Below are positions 1-5,987 of a stretch of DNA of 6,121 bases, piece after piece. Within the stretch, counting starts at the first letter, position 1. Each line of letters opens with the position of its first letter. The stretch comes from K189A clade bacterium. Its GTDB lineage: Bacteria > Pseudomonadota > Gammaproteobacteria > Pseudomonadales > Azotimanducaceae. Under the pieces are notes generated by a model. It had not been told where the DNA came from. It did no database searches and was given only the letters and a program-made list of their open reading frames with translations. Position numbers and translations under genes: made by a program. The DNA lies in contig RKSB01000076.1 in assembly GCA_007571095.1 (NCBI GenBank), positions 1-6,121 on the forward strand. Reading direction: 5' to 3'.

Positions 1-54
1 GGCAACGGCGAAGGTGGCGGCAACGGCGAAGGTGGCGGCAACGGCGAAGGCGGT
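1..54 (+). repeat. Three tandem 18-bp units
   Basis: Units lie at 1-18, 19-36 and 37-54. The first two are identical and the third differs only near its end (GGCGGT for GGTGGC). A partial fourth unit (GGG AAT) precedes the stop in frame 1. The period is a multiple of three, so copy-number change would keep the frame. The array probably extends left of the window. It is a coding microrepeat with no spacers, not a CRISPR array. Confidence 0.85.
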
Positions 55-66
55 GGGAATACCTGA
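1..66 (+). CDS. 3' end of an upstream gene, Gly-rich repeat tail (partial)
   Basis: Frame 1 is open from the window edge to TGA at 64-66 and reads as three GNGEGG hexapeptides followed by GNT-stop, a low-complexity tail. The function of the upstream protein cannot be told. The frame is chosen because a Gly/Asn/Glu tail with GGC, AAC and GAA codons resembles the codon use of the neighbouring genes. The repeat leaves every frame open, however. Frame 2 reads ATAKVA repeats and continues to TAA at 155-157, and the minus strand is also open, so the assignment is tentative. Confidence 0.5.
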   Translation, partial: GNGEGGGNGEGGGNGEGGGNT

Positions 67-110
67 GGACTCCCGTGACGATTTCCCTCACTCTTTGCAA
101 GACAGCAACT

Positions 111-138
111 TTAAGCTTCAGAAGGGTCTAAAGCTTAA
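111..138. promoter_or_regulatory. Inverted repeat in the leader of the VgrG-like gene
   Basis: TTAAGCTT (111-118) and AAGCTTAA (131-138) are perfect 8-bp inverted arms around a 12-nt loop. Each arm also contains the palindrome AAGCTT. The loop and right arm include GTCTAAAG (126-133), the reverse complement of CTTTAGAC, which occurs twice upstream of the next gene block. It could be a protein-binding site or a weak hairpin. There is no T-run after it, so it is a poor intrinsic terminator. No convincing -35/-10 pair was found in 67-181. Confidence 0.4.
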
Positions 139-181
139 GAAAGACGTGTTACCTTAAACCAAGTATTCCAAAAAAAGACGA

Positions 182-2530
182 ATGGCACTCACTTATACAA
201 ACTACATTGACCTGCTGGCCAACGAAGACCTGCCGCCGACTCGTGTTACCTCACTCGCCCTGAGAGAAGGCTACAACTCGGGCTGGAGCGGCAATGCCAT
301 GCTGGTTCCGGCAGGTGGCAGCGATTTGAGTGCAATGCTCGTGGGTGCTTTGGTTTTCGGTCTGGCACCGTCATCACCCATGTCTGTACTCCTGACCTTG
401 CCGGATACGACACTGCCTGCCGATCCCGGATCTCCCGATTCCGGCTCTCCTGATACTGGAGACGATGATTCGTCCGGCGATTCATCCAACCAGATAGGTA
501 CTGTCCTCAGATCATGGCCATCCGTAATCTCGAAAATTGAGCCCACTCTGCTCAACTCGGGGGGTGCCCTGTTGAATGTCGTTTTTGCTGACCCAGTCAC
601 CTACTTGCTTGAACGGCCTGTGTGGGGTGCCTACAGGGGTGTTTCGGCGGCAGAAATGATTGGCGGTGCCATTTCTCTGGCAGCCGGCGGAGATGGCCGG
701 CCCACTCTGAACCCTGTTTTGCCCAACATGCCCACCATAAAAATAATTGATCGGCTGCGCGATGATCTGGCCTTTCTACCCTACAGCATCGCCTGTGGAG
801 AGCCACTCGGGTGGTGGCTGGACAAGATTCAGGGAATGCTGGGCATTCGAGTGGAGATGGTCGCCAACGCAGACGACAGAAATGCCATTGACATGGTATT
901 GACCGATCAGTTGCCAACGGGTACTCCCTTGTCCATGAGTGTGCTCTACACCAGCATCGACGACATTTCTTCCCCTGACGACAGTCAACATGGCTCTATT
1001 TATGTCGCAGAAGTAGAAGGTCGCGGAAGTCCGGGAAGTCTCGGATCGGTTCTGGACGATTTGACACAAGGGACCTTCCGTCGTTTCGGTGCTCCGGGAG
1101 GAGTCAGTTCAGTGATTAACACCAGCGAAACCAGCCTCGAAGAAGCTGTCAGGAGAAATCAGCTCAACTCCAAAGCCGCAGAAATCTCGGCCAACACCCT
1201 CACCATCAACTCAAAACAACCCGCCCTTCGACCAGGACGCCTGATCTCGTTTGATATTCTCATAAACGGCACCACCAAGATGCAGGTAGTCTCGGTCTAC
1301 CACATGAACCACGGCGGAAACTATATAAACAAAACGGTTCTGGCTGGAGGAAACAGTTCCTGGCACCCGGCGGCGGCCGAACTGGAAAATGTGCGCTATG
1401 TAACAGGTGCCGTCGATGGTGGCGATGATTTTGCCCACCTCCAGCCGGTTCCCCGAGATGAGTTGGGCAGAGTGCCCGTTACCCTGTCGTTTATACCCTC
1501 GCCGCTTGAAGAAGAGCAAAGGCTTCTTCGTGTCGCCGACACCAATCAGGATTCACGGATCACGTTGGCCGACTTCGAACCGAATGAGGCTTACACCGGC
1601 GAAATGGAGTACTGGGAAGCAAAACTGGCCGCCTACAACAACGGCGAATACGACGACCCTTATCCAGACCTGGATGACGACGAACTCACCGACGAGCAGC
1701 TGGCTGAACGAGTCGAAGCCAGAGAGCAACGAGAGGCGGCGCAGAGGTATGCAGACTACAAGGAGGTTCAGGAGCAGATCGGACAATACACCACTCAACC
1801 TGAGGTCTGGGAAGCAAAACTGGCCGCCTACAACAACGGCGAATACGACGACCCCTATCCAGACATGAACAACAGCGAACTCACCGAGGAGCAGTTGGCT
1901 GAACGAGTCGAAGCCAGAAAGCAGCGAGAGGCGGCCCTGAGATATGCGGCCTACAAAAAAGCCCGGGAAGCCGATCAGGCCGATGCCGATCGGGACGGCT
2001 ATATAACTGATCGGGACGCACTGGTGTCTCCAGAACTTGAAGCCCTGCTGAGAGAGCCAGGTGCCCACGAACGTTTTCAGCAGCAACTGGCATTACTCAA
2101 GTCCGGCGAGGAGGGAGAAAGAGATATACCGGACGAACTGCTGGAGGAATACGACAGAATCTTCGGTATGCCCGAAGAAGGAACAGAAGACCCGTACAAT
2201 CTGCAAAAAAGACAGGCCGCAGTAGCTGCGGAACGCTGGCCGCCCCGTATTCCGATGGCTGCCATCGAACCCATGGCAGGCGGTGGGCACGGGTTCATTC
2301 CCGGGCACAGGCATGGGGACATCTGCCGTATCGCAGTACACAATCCGTTGCTGGCCGAAATTGTCGGCTACCAGTATCGAGGCGACCGGCAAATCAACCC
2401 TGCTGTACTGGGTTCCTCTGCGGGCCTGATAGTGGAGCATGATTTTGGCTACTCCTGGAGTGGGCTGACATTCCGCCGGCTGACAGAGCAGGAAATCAAC
2501 CCGCCTACAGCAGGACAGGAAGGCGAATAA
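182..2530 (+). CDS. Divergent VgrG-like spike protein with EF-hand insertion in its OB fold
   Basis: This 782-residue protein is probably the trimeric base of the injection spike, the counterpart of phage gp27 and the gp5 OB fold. Residues 20-75 and 110-230 look like the gp27-type beta domains (for example DPVTYLLERPVWG at 137-149), separated by a Ser/Asp/Gly/Pro linker at 81-102. Residues 350-390 (RPGRLISF and the following strands) resemble the end of the VgrG gp27 region. The OB fold starts at 404-439 with DELGRVPVTLSF, like the VgrG DEYGRVKVQF motif. It resumes at 685-733 with W686, MAG, GHGFIP, HGD and IVGYQYRG, like the VgrG W-V-R-V..MAG..G..FIP..G.EV..IVG block. Between them lie about 245 charged, mostly helical residues with EF-hand-type loops at 453-464 and 601-612 and a duplicated module. 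No octapeptide needle follows the OB fold. ATG 182 is the first start after an in-frame TAA at 155; no clear Shine-Dalgarno sequence is seen. Family assignment is fairly sure; the insertion's role is unknown. Confidence 0.75.
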   Translation: MALTYTNYIDLLANEDLPPTRVTSLALREGYNSGWSGNAMLVPAGGSDLSAMLVGALVFGLAPSSPMSVLLTLPDTTLPADPGSPDSGSPDTGDDDSSGDSSNQIGTVLRSWPSVISKIEPTLLNSGGALLNVVFADPVTYLLERPVWGAYRGVSAAEMIGGAISLAAGGDGRPTLNPVLPNMPTIKIIDRLRDDLAFLPYSIACGEPLGWWLDKIQGMLGIRVEMVANADDRNAIDMVLTDQLPTGTPLSMSVLYTSIDDISSPDDSQHGSIYVAEVEGRGSPGSLGSVLDDLTQGTFRRFGAPGGVSSVINTSETSLEEAVRRNQLNSKAAEISANTLTINSKQPALRPGRLISFDILINGTTKMQVVSVYHMNHGGNYINKTVLAGGNSSWHPAAAELENVRYVTGAVDGGDDFAHLQPVPRDELGRVPVTLSFIPSPLEEEQRLLRVADTNQDSRITLADFEPNEAYTGEMEYWEAKLAAYNNGEYDDPYPDLDDDELTDEQLAERVEAREQREAAQRYADYKEVQEQIGQYTTQPEVWEAKLAAYNNGEYDDPYPDMNNSELTEEQLAERVEARKQREAALRYAAYKKAREADQADADRDGYITDRDALVSPELEALLREPGAHERFQQQLALLKSGEEGERDIPDELLEEYDRIFGMPEEGTEDPYNLQKRQAAVAAERWPPRIPMAAIEPMAGGGHGFIPGHRHGDICRIAVHNPLLAEIVGYQYRGDRQINPAVLGSSAGLIVEHDFGYSWSGLTFRRLTEQEINPPTAGQEGE
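1613..1957 (+). repeat. Internal tandem duplication, 195-bp period, inside the VgrG-like gene
   Basis: Copy 1 is 1613-1762 (residues 478-527) and copy 2 is 1808-1957 (residues 543-592), exactly 65 codons apart. By hand alignment 42 of 50 residues match. The first 19 residues, WEAKLAAYNNGEYDDPYPD, are identical, and their 57 bases differ at a single position (T or C, third base of a Pro codon). The rest of each 65-residue period has diverged: copy 1 ends in a Gln/Thr stretch, while copy 2 runs into the second EF-hand-type loop. High base identity suggests a recent duplication or gene conversion. Confidence 0.9.
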
Positions 2531-2549
2531 AAACTTCTGGCAGTTAAAA

Positions 2550-2687
2550 ATGAATAAAGCAAGCCACATCCTGTTCATTAGAGATATTTCACCAGGAGTG
2601 CCGAATACGCCAGAACTAAAGACCCCGTTTTATGTCAAAATGGATATACGGGTTATTGAAATTTCCGCAAACTGGTCTAATCTTTAG
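2550..2687 (+). CDS. Possible small protein of 45 residues in the spacer
   Basis: ATG at 2550 opens a 45-codon frame ending in TAG at 2685-2687, starting 19 nt after the stop of the VgrG-like gene. The product begins MNKASHILFIRDISPG and has a protein-like mix of hydrophobic and charged residues. No family is recognised. The region upstream (CAGTTAAAA) has no good Shine-Dalgarno sequence, and the end of the frame overlaps the repeated TCTTTAGACGA motif, which argues for a regulatory rather than coding spacer. It could be a real small gene, a decayed gene end, or chance. Confidence 0.25.
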   Translation: MNKASHILFIRDISPGVPNTPELKTPFYVKMDIRVIEISANWSNL

Positions 2688-2714
2688 ACGATTGGGATAG
2701 AAGTCTTTAGACGA
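2675..2714. promoter_or_regulatory. Paired palindromic motif upstream of the needle gene, operator-like
   Basis: TCTTTAGACGA occurs twice, at 2681-2691 and 2704-2714, with starts 23 bp apart (about two helical turns). Each copy sits in a small palindrome: GTCTAA-TCT-TTAGAC at 2675-2689 and GTCT-TT-AGAC at 2703-2712. The core CTTTAGAC also occurs inverted at 126-133 ahead of the VgrG-like gene. This looks like a pair of binding sites for a dimeric regulator. A weak promoter candidate, TTGAAA (2656-2661) with TAATCT (2678-2683) and 16-bp spacing, would overlap the first site. Function is inferred from repetition and position only. Confidence 0.35.
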
Positions 2715-2721
2715 CGAAGAT

Positions 2722-2727
2722 AAAGGA
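2722..2727 (+). promoter_or_regulatory. Ribosome binding site of the 209-residue needle gene
   Basis: AAAGGA lies 7 nt before ATG 2735, the clearest Shine-Dalgarno sequence in the window, and it supports that start codon. Together with the 204-bp spacer it suggests that this gene can be translated, and perhaps transcribed, independently of the VgrG-like gene. Confidence 0.7.
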
Positions 2728-2734
2728 ATAGATA

Positions 2735-3364
2735 ATGCTGGAAACTGGAACCGAACAGAGTACTGAAGACGCTACAAGAATCTTTCGGCGGGAACGCATC
2801 ATCTCCAATGCCGAACTCAGGGTTGAAGTAGCCCGCAGAGTAGCTCGAAACATACTCGGAAGCGAGGATATCACGCTGGAAAGCAAACAGGTTGAGAACA
2901 CCGGCGAAGACGGCACTCACATCACTCGTGGCGGCAGGGATCGAACGGTCACCGGCTCCTATACTCGAACACTGACCGGCTCAGACACCTTCACTATAGG
3001 AGCTTCCGTTACCGAAGAGGCAAGATCAGGCGTCAACCACACCATGTCATCGGAGGCTGAATCGATAGTCGGCGGTGCCTATACCAACGTCGTCACAGGT
3101 GCCTACATGAGGCTGGCTGCCTGGTGCGACTTTCTCGCCTGGGGCGGCTGGGTAGAAGCAGATGTAGTTCGCATCGAAATTTCAGCGGCGGCAATCCGTG
3201 CTTACTGGTCTTACAACCACGCAGCGGGCGCAAAAATAACCGTTTGCGGAAAGCTGGTGGATGACTTCCGGATGCGCAACGAAACACAAAGCATACTCAT
3301 GGACAAAACTGTATCGTCGGCGGACGTAGGTACGCCCGGTTCAGGAACAATTCTGGCAACATGA
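2735..3364 (+). CDS. Stand-alone beta-helix needle protein, VgrG/gp5 C-terminal type
   Basis: This 209-residue protein is probably the triple-stranded beta-helix needle missing from the preceding VgrG-like protein. Residues 64-127 form eight consecutive octads without a gap. From the second octad on, position 1 is V72, L80, I88, A96, M104, V112, V120. Position 3 is G66, G74, G82, A90, S98, S106, G114, G122. This is the VXGXXXXX pattern of the phage gp5 and VgrG needle. Residues 1-60 are charged (RRER, EVARRVAR) and may be a helical attachment region. Residues 125-175 are richer in Trp, Tyr and Ala, with FLAWGGW at 133-139. The C-terminus is Ser/Gly/Thr-rich. No catalytic motif or signal peptide is seen. 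Start ATG 2735 has a good ribosome binding site. The stop overlaps the next start (ATGA), so the two are probably translationally coupled. Confidence 0.6.
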   Translation: MLETGTEQSTEDATRIFRRERIISNAELRVEVARRVARNILGSEDITLESKQVENTGEDGTHITRGGRDRTVTGSYTRTLTGSDTFTIGASVTEEARSGVNHTMSSEAESIVGGAYTNVVTGAYMRLAAWCDFLAWGGWVEADVVRIEISAAAIRAYWSYNHAAGAKITVCGKLVDDFRMRNETQSILMDKTVSSADVGTPGSGTILAT

Positions 3365-4293
3365 CCTGGTTACCCACACAATCAACCACGCTCGACTCGC
3401 TGCTTGACATAGTCAACGCACCGGCCGAAGCCGAACCCCCGTGGCGGGCTGGATTTCGGCTTGAGTTCTCCTCTTTCGGCGGCATAAGGAGCCTTGAAAA
3501 TCGAAGCATAGGTGTCGCTCTGGAAGACTACACCAGCAACGTCAGAGGCAACCTGACGCAAGAAATCACTGCCAACTACGACAGCGATTTCGCAAACGCA
3601 ACCTCCTACAGGTTTGCTCGGGACGATGAACTTCTCGATGGGCAGGAAGAAACACAGGGGGACACCAGCTTTGAAGCACCCGAAGCCAACTGGGGCACCG
3701 ATTCTCTGTCGGTCACAGGACCAGCCAGCTTTCGGTTCCATGAAAGATTGGTACTGATGACAGGCACTGTTACCAAGCAGTGGATGGGCGGTGTCGTCCG
3801 TTTCGCCGGCACCGAAGGCATTATTTGTGGCGGCGTCTTCACACGAGTCTTCGCCGGTCCTTCGGTACATCTTTCCGCACTGGCAACAGGCGATGTCTAT
3901 GGTGGAGCAGCCCGTGTTTCGGCAGCCAGAATTCACATTGCCGGCTTTGGCTACCGTTCTTCCGATCTGTGTAACTGGGCTGCCGGCTTTTCCGGACGGT
4001 TTACCAACATAACCCTGATACCGGGCGTGCCGGTTCCGCCCAAACAGGGCAGGGTCGCCAAGGCACTCGGCAAGGCATACAAGCTGGCCGGTGCCCTGTT
4101 GCCTTTTGTGGAAATCATCGGCGGTATCCTGATGTTCCTGAAAACCATCGTGATGTTGCTGGCATCCCTGGTCAAGTGGATCGGGCGAATGGGCAAGAAA
4201 GCCCTCACAAGCATGTTGCCTGGTGTGCCGGCTGCGAACAATCAGACAGCCGTAGTTCACGAGAATGCCACTGCGGATGAGACCATTGCCTGA
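3361..4293 (+). CDS. Beta-rich spike-associated protein with hydrophobic C-terminus, unrecognised
   Basis: A 310-residue protein whose ATG overlaps the previous stop by 4 nt. Short runs of the same octad pattern appear (V61-R-G63 to E68, I69-T-A71 to D76, V118-T-G120 to R125), which suggests a related but less regular beta-helix. Residues 142-200 are Gly/Ala-rich (MGGVVRF, IICGGVF, DVYGGAARVSAARIHIAGFG). After a Pro-rich hinge (PGVPVPPKQGR, 221-231) comes a Lys/Arg-containing segment with two hydrophobic stretches at about 242-260 and 262-274, then GRMGKKAL and a polar tail. No signal peptide or enzyme motif is visible. It may be a second spike subunit, a cargo carrier, or an effector whose tail acts on membranes; the context favours a spike role. 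No specific family is named with confidence. Confidence 0.5.
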   Translation: MTWLPTQSTTLDSLLDIVNAPAEAEPPWRAGFRLEFSSFGGIRSLENRSIGVALEDYTSNVRGNLTQEITANYDSDFANATSYRFARDDELLDGQEETQGDTSFEAPEANWGTDSLSVTGPASFRFHERLVLMTGTVTKQWMGGVVRFAGTEGIICGGVFTRVFAGPSVHLSALATGDVYGGAARVSAARIHIAGFGYRSSDLCNWAAGFSGRFTNITLIPGVPVPPKQGRVAKALGKAYKLAGALLPFVEIIGGILMFLKTIVMLLASLVKWIGRMGKKALTSMLPGVPAANNQTAVVHENATADETIA

Positions 4294-4332
4294 AAAACAA
4301 AGCATCTTCACTCTGAGAGGCCGCAAAAAATC

Positions 4333-4719
4333 ATGCTAGTCTCCACTTTTGCCGGCGGCATGTCGATGGGCATGCCCGATGTCTGCAAAACACCGCCCTT
4401 TGCCATTCCGGCACCCTTTCCCAATATGGCACCCAATGCCATGGTGGTGCCCGGCTACTTCACCATCATGATCACCTGCCTGCCGGAGTTGAATCTCACC
4501 AGCCAGTATCCGGTTACCAACGGAGACGAGGCCGGTGCCATGGGCGGCGTCATCAGCAATATGATCGTGGGCATGGGTCGGCCTATGATGGGTTCGATGG
4601 TTTACATGGTTGGCGGAACGCCCAGCTGGCGCCTGACCGCACCCACACTGCACAATCTCGCCAACGCACCAGGAACCACCATGGTGCCGGGTCAGTTTAT
4701 TAAAAAAGTGCTCACTTAA
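4333..4719 (+). CDS. DUF4150 (PAAR-like) spike-tip protein
   Basis: A 128-residue protein of the DUF4150/Tox-PAAR-like family. Two family hallmarks are clear: GMPDVCKTPPFAIPAPFPN at 13-31 and TNGDEAGAMGGVISN at 62-76. Proteins of this family sit like PAAR domains on the end of the VgrG needle, sharpening it and often carrying a toxin. Here the protein ends soon after the domain (PGQFIKKVLT), so it is a stand-alone cap with no fused toxin. It is rich in Met and Gly. The start at ATG 4333 is 39 nt after the previous stop. GAGAGG at 4315-4320 is a rather distant Shine-Dalgarno candidate. The neighbouring needle proteins are its expected partners. Confidence 0.88.
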   Translation: MLVSTFAGGMSMGMPDVCKTPPFAIPAPFPNMAPNAMVVPGYFTIMITCLPELNLTSQYPVTNGDEAGAMGGVISNMIVGMGRPMMGSMVYMVGGTPSWRLTAPTLHNLANAPGTTMVPGQFIKKVLT

Positions 4720-4736
4720 GAGCACCCAAATTCGCC

Positions 4737-5798
4737 TTGCCCACTTTCTATCAGGATCCGTCGGGTGCCCACCAGGATGCCGGCGTGCCCCTGTCCGGGC
4801 TCAGCTGGTCGGACAGGGTTTTTGAAGGCGAGGACCTGGCAAACGTCGTATTCACCGAGTGCGTCTTCAAACGAGTCCAGATAAACAGAAGCAACCTCTA
4901 CCGAACAACCTTTGTAAACTGCCAGTTCGACCAGTGTGTCATGAAGGACTCCCATGTTGTCGAAACAAGGTGGGTTCAGTGTACCGGCGAGGGTCTTCAA
5001 ATACAGGGCGGCAAGTTTCTGGAGACGGTTGTGTCCGAATGCAAATTCGACAAGGTAACCGTCGAGCAATCAGGCGAACAACTGGTCATCTCGAACAGCG
5101 AAATCGGCCGACTGGCCTTTAACGGAGACGGCTGTCGGCAAAAGCGTCTGCTGATTTCCGAATGCCAGACTGACGAGGCACTGGCTGAAAACGCGGTCTG
5201 GGAAGGTGCCAATCTGGTGGAAATGGATTTGGCTCGCTGGCAACTGACCAACGCTCAAATTGAGCAGTCCAGCATGGTGATGACACAAGCGGCAGAAATC
5301 GACCTGTCGTCGATACAATTGACTCGTTGCAACCTCTACAAGAGCGATTTTTCAGGCGGTCGGCTGGTGTCGGCCGAAGGCTGTATCTTTGCCGAGTGCA
5401 AGCTTGAAGGCACCAATTTTCGATCAGCACAGCTCAAGGGAGCCTTGTTCTCCAAGGCTTCAGCAAACAAAGCCTGCTTTGATGAGGCCAATCTTGAATC
5501 TGCGATGTTCCCCAACGCCAGCCTGGTCTCTGCAAGCTTTTTCGGTGCCAACGCACCACAAAGCGTCTGGATAGAAGCCGACCTGACCAGTGCAAATTTT
5601 CAGCAGGTCAACGCCTGGCGTTCGTCTTTCAGAAACGCCGTGATAGATAAAATTAATGTCGATCAGGCCTCTCTGGTCGAAGCCGACCTGCATGGAGTCG
5701 ATCAGAATCTTCTCAACGAGGCCGATCTGACAGACGCTCGGGGAAGCGTCGAATGGCGGGCTGAAATCGAACAGCAGGCAAAGGATTCAGCCTCATAG
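4737..5798 (+). CDS. Pentapeptide-repeat protein of the T6SS tip cluster
   Basis: A 353-residue protein made largely of pentapeptide repeats, predicted to fold as a right-handed quadrilateral beta-helix. The first part (about 35-110) has degenerate, Cys-containing repeats such as FTECVFKRV and FVNCQFDQC. The classic A(D/N)LXX form is strong at about 190-335 (CNLYKSDFSGG, AQLKGALFSKA, ANLESAMFPNASL, ADLTSANFQ, ADLHG, ADLTDA). The stretch between (110-190) is less regular. There is no signal peptide or catalytic motif. Pentapeptide proteins often accompany DUF4150 and DUF2169 genes in T6SS clusters, where an adaptor or effector-loading role is suspected. The start is a TTG 17 nt after the DUF4150 stop: no ATG or GTG lies between it and the in-frame TAA at 4701-4703, and AAGAG (4718-4722) is a weak, distant ribosome site. 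Tight spacing implies the same operon. Confidence 0.85.
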   Translation: MPTFYQDPSGAHQDAGVPLSGLSWSDRVFEGEDLANVVFTECVFKRVQINRSNLYRTTFVNCQFDQCVMKDSHVVETRWVQCTGEGLQIQGGKFLETVVSECKFDKVTVEQSGEQLVISNSEIGRLAFNGDGCRQKRLLISECQTDEALAENAVWEGANLVEMDLARWQLTNAQIEQSSMVMTQAAEIDLSSIQLTRCNLYKSDFSGGRLVSAEGCIFAECKLEGTNFRSAQLKGALFSKASANKACFDEANLESAMFPNASLVSASFFGANAPQSVWIEADLTSANFQQVNAWRSSFRNAVIDKINVDQASLVEADLHGVDQNLLNEADLTDARGSVEWRAEIEQQAKDSAS

Positions 5799-5808
5799 CC
5801 CCTCGCTC

Positions 5809-5829
5809 CTGAAAATCAGGAATTTTCAG
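5809..5829 (+). terminator. Weak hairpin after the pentapeptide-repeat gene
   Basis: CTGAAAAT (5809-5816) and ATTTTCAG (5822-5829) are perfect 8-bp arms with a 5-nt loop, starting 11 nt after the stop. An alternative smaller stem, TCCTG-AAAAT-CAGGA, overlaps the left arm. The stem is AT-rich and is followed by TTCTC rather than a long T-run, so it is at best a weak intrinsic terminator. A T6 run at 5877-5882 has no obvious GC-rich stem before it. Confidence 0.35.
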
Positions 5830-5959
5830 TTCTCACAAGCTGTTCAACGAAAAGCCATTTGCTTTCCAGCCCCCTCTTTTTTCGCTTGCCTGAATGCAGA
5901 GAGTACAGGACGAGTCTCGAACCACCTCAACCGGACTGACCTCGATACCTGAAACTCAA

Positions 5960-5987
5960 GCGACAATAGGGAATCCAACCCTATAAT
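5960..5987 (+). promoter_or_regulatory. Candidate sigma-70 promoter for the gene starting at 6047
   Basis: A perfect TATAAT at 5982-5987 is preceded, with a 16-bp spacer, by GCGACA (5960-5965), which matches 4 of 6 bases of TTGACA. Transcription would start near 5994, giving a leader of about 50 nt before ATG 6047. Position in the only sizeable gap after the operon supports it; the -35 element is weak. Confidence 0.45.

Noticed and set aside
1..54. Short direct repeats as a possible CRISPR array
   Set aside because: The units are contiguous 18-bp coding repeats with no spacers.
111..138. Inverted repeat as a terminator of the upstream gene
   Set aside because: The loop is 12 nt, the stem is AT-rich and palindromic, and no T-run follows; a binding site is at least as likely.
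1553..2086. 177-codon minus-strand frame and 153-codon plus-strand frame (1407-1868) over the duplicated region
   Set aside because: Both mirror the tandem duplication in the wrong frame. The in-frame product has EF-hand-type loops and connects the two OB-fold halves, so these are shadows.
3382..4326. 314-codon open frame on the minus strand
   Set aside because: It lies antisense to the 310-residue gene and reads as a Cys/His/Arg-rich shadow with no recognisable motif. The plus-strand frame has the ATGA coupling and beta-repeat features.
5871..5882. C-rich stretch plus T6 run as an intrinsic terminator
   Set aside because: No complementary GC-rich stem could be found directly upstream of the T-run.
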